From contig NZ_CP045701.2 in assembly GCF_009601685.2 (NCBI RefSeq), positions 2,170,001-2,234,000 on the forward strand: a DNA stretch of 64,000 bases, in the 5' to 3' direction. The translations under genes were made by a program, and so were the position numbers. Positions 63,045-64,000 of the stretch are shown piece after piece. The DNA is from Pseudomonas brassicacearum (GTDB lineage: Bacteria; Pseudomonadota; Gammaproteobacteria; Pseudomonadales; Pseudomonadaceae). How positions within the stretch are numbered: position 1 is the stretch's first letter; each line of letters starts with the position of its first letter. The notes under the pieces were generated by a model. That model did no database searches. It saw nothing but the letters and a program-made list of their open reading frames with translations, and had not been told where the DNA came from.

Positions 63045-64000
63045 ATGGATTTTGCCTATTCCCCCAAGGTTCAGGAACTGCGTGAACGCGTCACGGCGTT
63101 CATGGATGCCTACGTCTACCCGGCCGAAGCGGTGTTCGAACGGCAAGTGGCCGAAGGTGACCGCTGGCAACCCACGGCCATCATGGAAGAGCTCAAGGCC
63201 AAGGCCAAGGCGCAAGGCCTGTGGAATCTGTTTCTGCCTGAGTCCGAACTGGGCGCCGGCCTGACCAACCTGGAATACGCGCCGCTGGCAGAGATCATGG
63301 GCCGCTCGTTGCTGGGGCCGGAGCCGTTCAATTGCTCGGCACCGGACACCGGCAACATGGAAGTGCTGGTGCGCTACGCCAATGAAGAACAAAAGCAACG
63401 TTGGCTCGAGCCACTGCTGCGCGGCGAGATCCGCTCGGCTTTTGCCATGACCGAGCCGGACGTTGCTTCCTCGGACGCCACCAACATGGCTGCCCGTGCC
63501 GAGCGTGACGGCGACCAGTGGGTCATCAATGGCAAGAAGTGGTGGACCTCAGGGGCCTGCGACCCACGCTGCAAGATCCTGATCTTCATGGGCCTGAGCA
63601 ACCCTGATGCGCCCCGCCATGCCCAGCACTCGATGATCCTGGTGCCGGTGGACACCCCCGGGGTCAAGATCGTCCGGCCGCTGCCGGTGTTTGGCTACGA
63701 CGATGCGCCTCACGGGCATGCCGAAGTGCTGTTCGAGAACGTGCGGGTGCCGTATGAAAATGTTCTGTTGGGGGAGGGACGCGGCTTTGAAATTGCCCAG
63801 GGCCGTCTCGGCCCAGGCCGGATTCATCACTGCATGCGTTCCATCGGCATGGCCGAGCGCGCATTGGAATTGATGTGCAAGCGTGCCGCCAGCCGCACAG
63901 CCTTCGGCCAACCGTTGGCGCGCCTGGGCGGTAACATCGACAAGATTGCCGACTCGCGGATGGAAATCGACATGGCGCGCCTGCTGACGTTGAAGGCGGC
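63045..64000 (+). CDS. acyl-CoA dehydrogenase, partial (3' end outside window)
   Basis: The first 318 codons of an acyl-CoA dehydrogenase. The N-terminal helical domain ([28 protein letters not shown]), the central FAD/substrate strand [24 protein letters not shown], the segment [15 protein letters not shown] and the C-terminal helix motif [13 protein letters not shown] are present. This pattern is that of the ACAD10/11-like group (about 410 aa) active on medium or branched chains. AGAAGGTG precedes the ATG. It is divergent from a LysR gene. Confidence 0.92.
   Translation, partial: MDFAYSPKVQELRERVTAFMDAYVYPAEAVFERQVAEGDRWQPTAIMEELKAKAKAQGLWNLFLPESELGAGLTNLEYAPLAEIMGRSLLGPEPFNCSAPDTGNMEVLVRYANEEQKQRWLEPLLRGEIRSAFAMTEPDVASSDATNMAARAERDGDQWVINGKKWWTSGACDPRCKILIFMGLSNPDAPRHAQHSMILVPVDTPGVKIVRPLPVFGYDDAPHGHAEVLFENVRVPYENVLLGEGRGFEIAQGRLGPGRIHHCMRSIGMAERALELMCKRAASRTAFGQPLARLGGNIDKIADSRMEIDMARLLTLKA

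Overview
The window reads as a chromosomal segment of a Pseudomonas from the P. fluorescens complex. The signs are GC-rich coding with GC-ending codons, the gene order folD / tRNA-Arg-His-Leu / tig-clpP-clpX-lon-hupB-ppiD, a liu (leucine/isovalerate) cluster with LiuR boxes, small RNAs that read as PrrF and CrcY, and dense intergenic GTGGGAGCGAGC-type REPs and long GTAGGAGCTG-type palindromes. All assignments come from reading the sequence and from memory of families; no database search was run. I see no prophage, insertion sequence or CRISPR array.

Layout. 1-15.4 kb is a mosaic of single genes: an EAL-domain 3' end, exonuclease III, arylamine N-acetyltransferase, an NCS2 nucleobase permease, a shikimate-dehydrogenase-like enzyme, YceH, a DUF1993 protein, the Ser/Thr symporter SstT, an MFS exporter convergent with a NhaR-type regulator, a small lipoprotein plus TerC, a C39-like lipoprotein that has lost its catalytic residues, PbpG and FolD. 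15.6-24.9 kb holds three tRNAs and the proteostasis block tig-clpP-clpX-lon-hupB-ppiD, with a decayed tRNA-Asp-like locus between hupB and ppiD. 25-38 kb holds a DUF2242 lipoprotein, a 28-aa micro-ORF, an AraC regulator beside a nitrilase-fold protein lacking its nucleophile, a DUF3422 membrane protein, FadH, a PLP desulfhydrase/deaminase, cytochrome b561, a short orphan VgrG, a YebC paralogue and an LRR-kinase fusion protein.

38.2-45.9 kb is one seven-gene minus-strand operon. It encodes a PotABCD-type ABC importer interleaved with a three-part flavin/iron-sulfur amine dehydrogenase of the HcnABC / opine-oxidase / D-hydroxyproline-dehydrogenase type, and it faces an IclR regulator. The arrangement suggests uptake and oxidation of one secondary amine, opine or D-amino acid. 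46-49 kb is an ECF sigma / anti-sigma pair facing a membrane-anchored catalase-like peroxidase and a cytochrome b561. Both sides carry the same promoter-like motif, GGAATAA-N13-TCGTCT, so the system probably controls itself and one oxidative-stress output.

49-64 kb holds an M14 carboxypeptidase, PrrF under a Fur box, a small DUF3077-like protein facing an S24-type repressor whose catalytic Ser is Ala, and liuABCD with two LiuR palindromes. An acyl-CoA synthetase and the CrcY-like RNA separate liuABCD from mvaB(liuE)-liuR. CrcY has a sigma-54 promoter and CbrB-like TGTTAC/GTAACA sites. The window ends with a LysR regulator divergent from a truncated acyl-CoA dehydrogenase.

Non-coding structure is rich. 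There are six copies of a long GTAGGAGCTG palindrome (one supplies the last codons of the LRR-kinase gene), a roughly 125-bp composite repeat present twice in opposite orientation, several REP singlets and REPIN pairs, and many bidirectional terminators.
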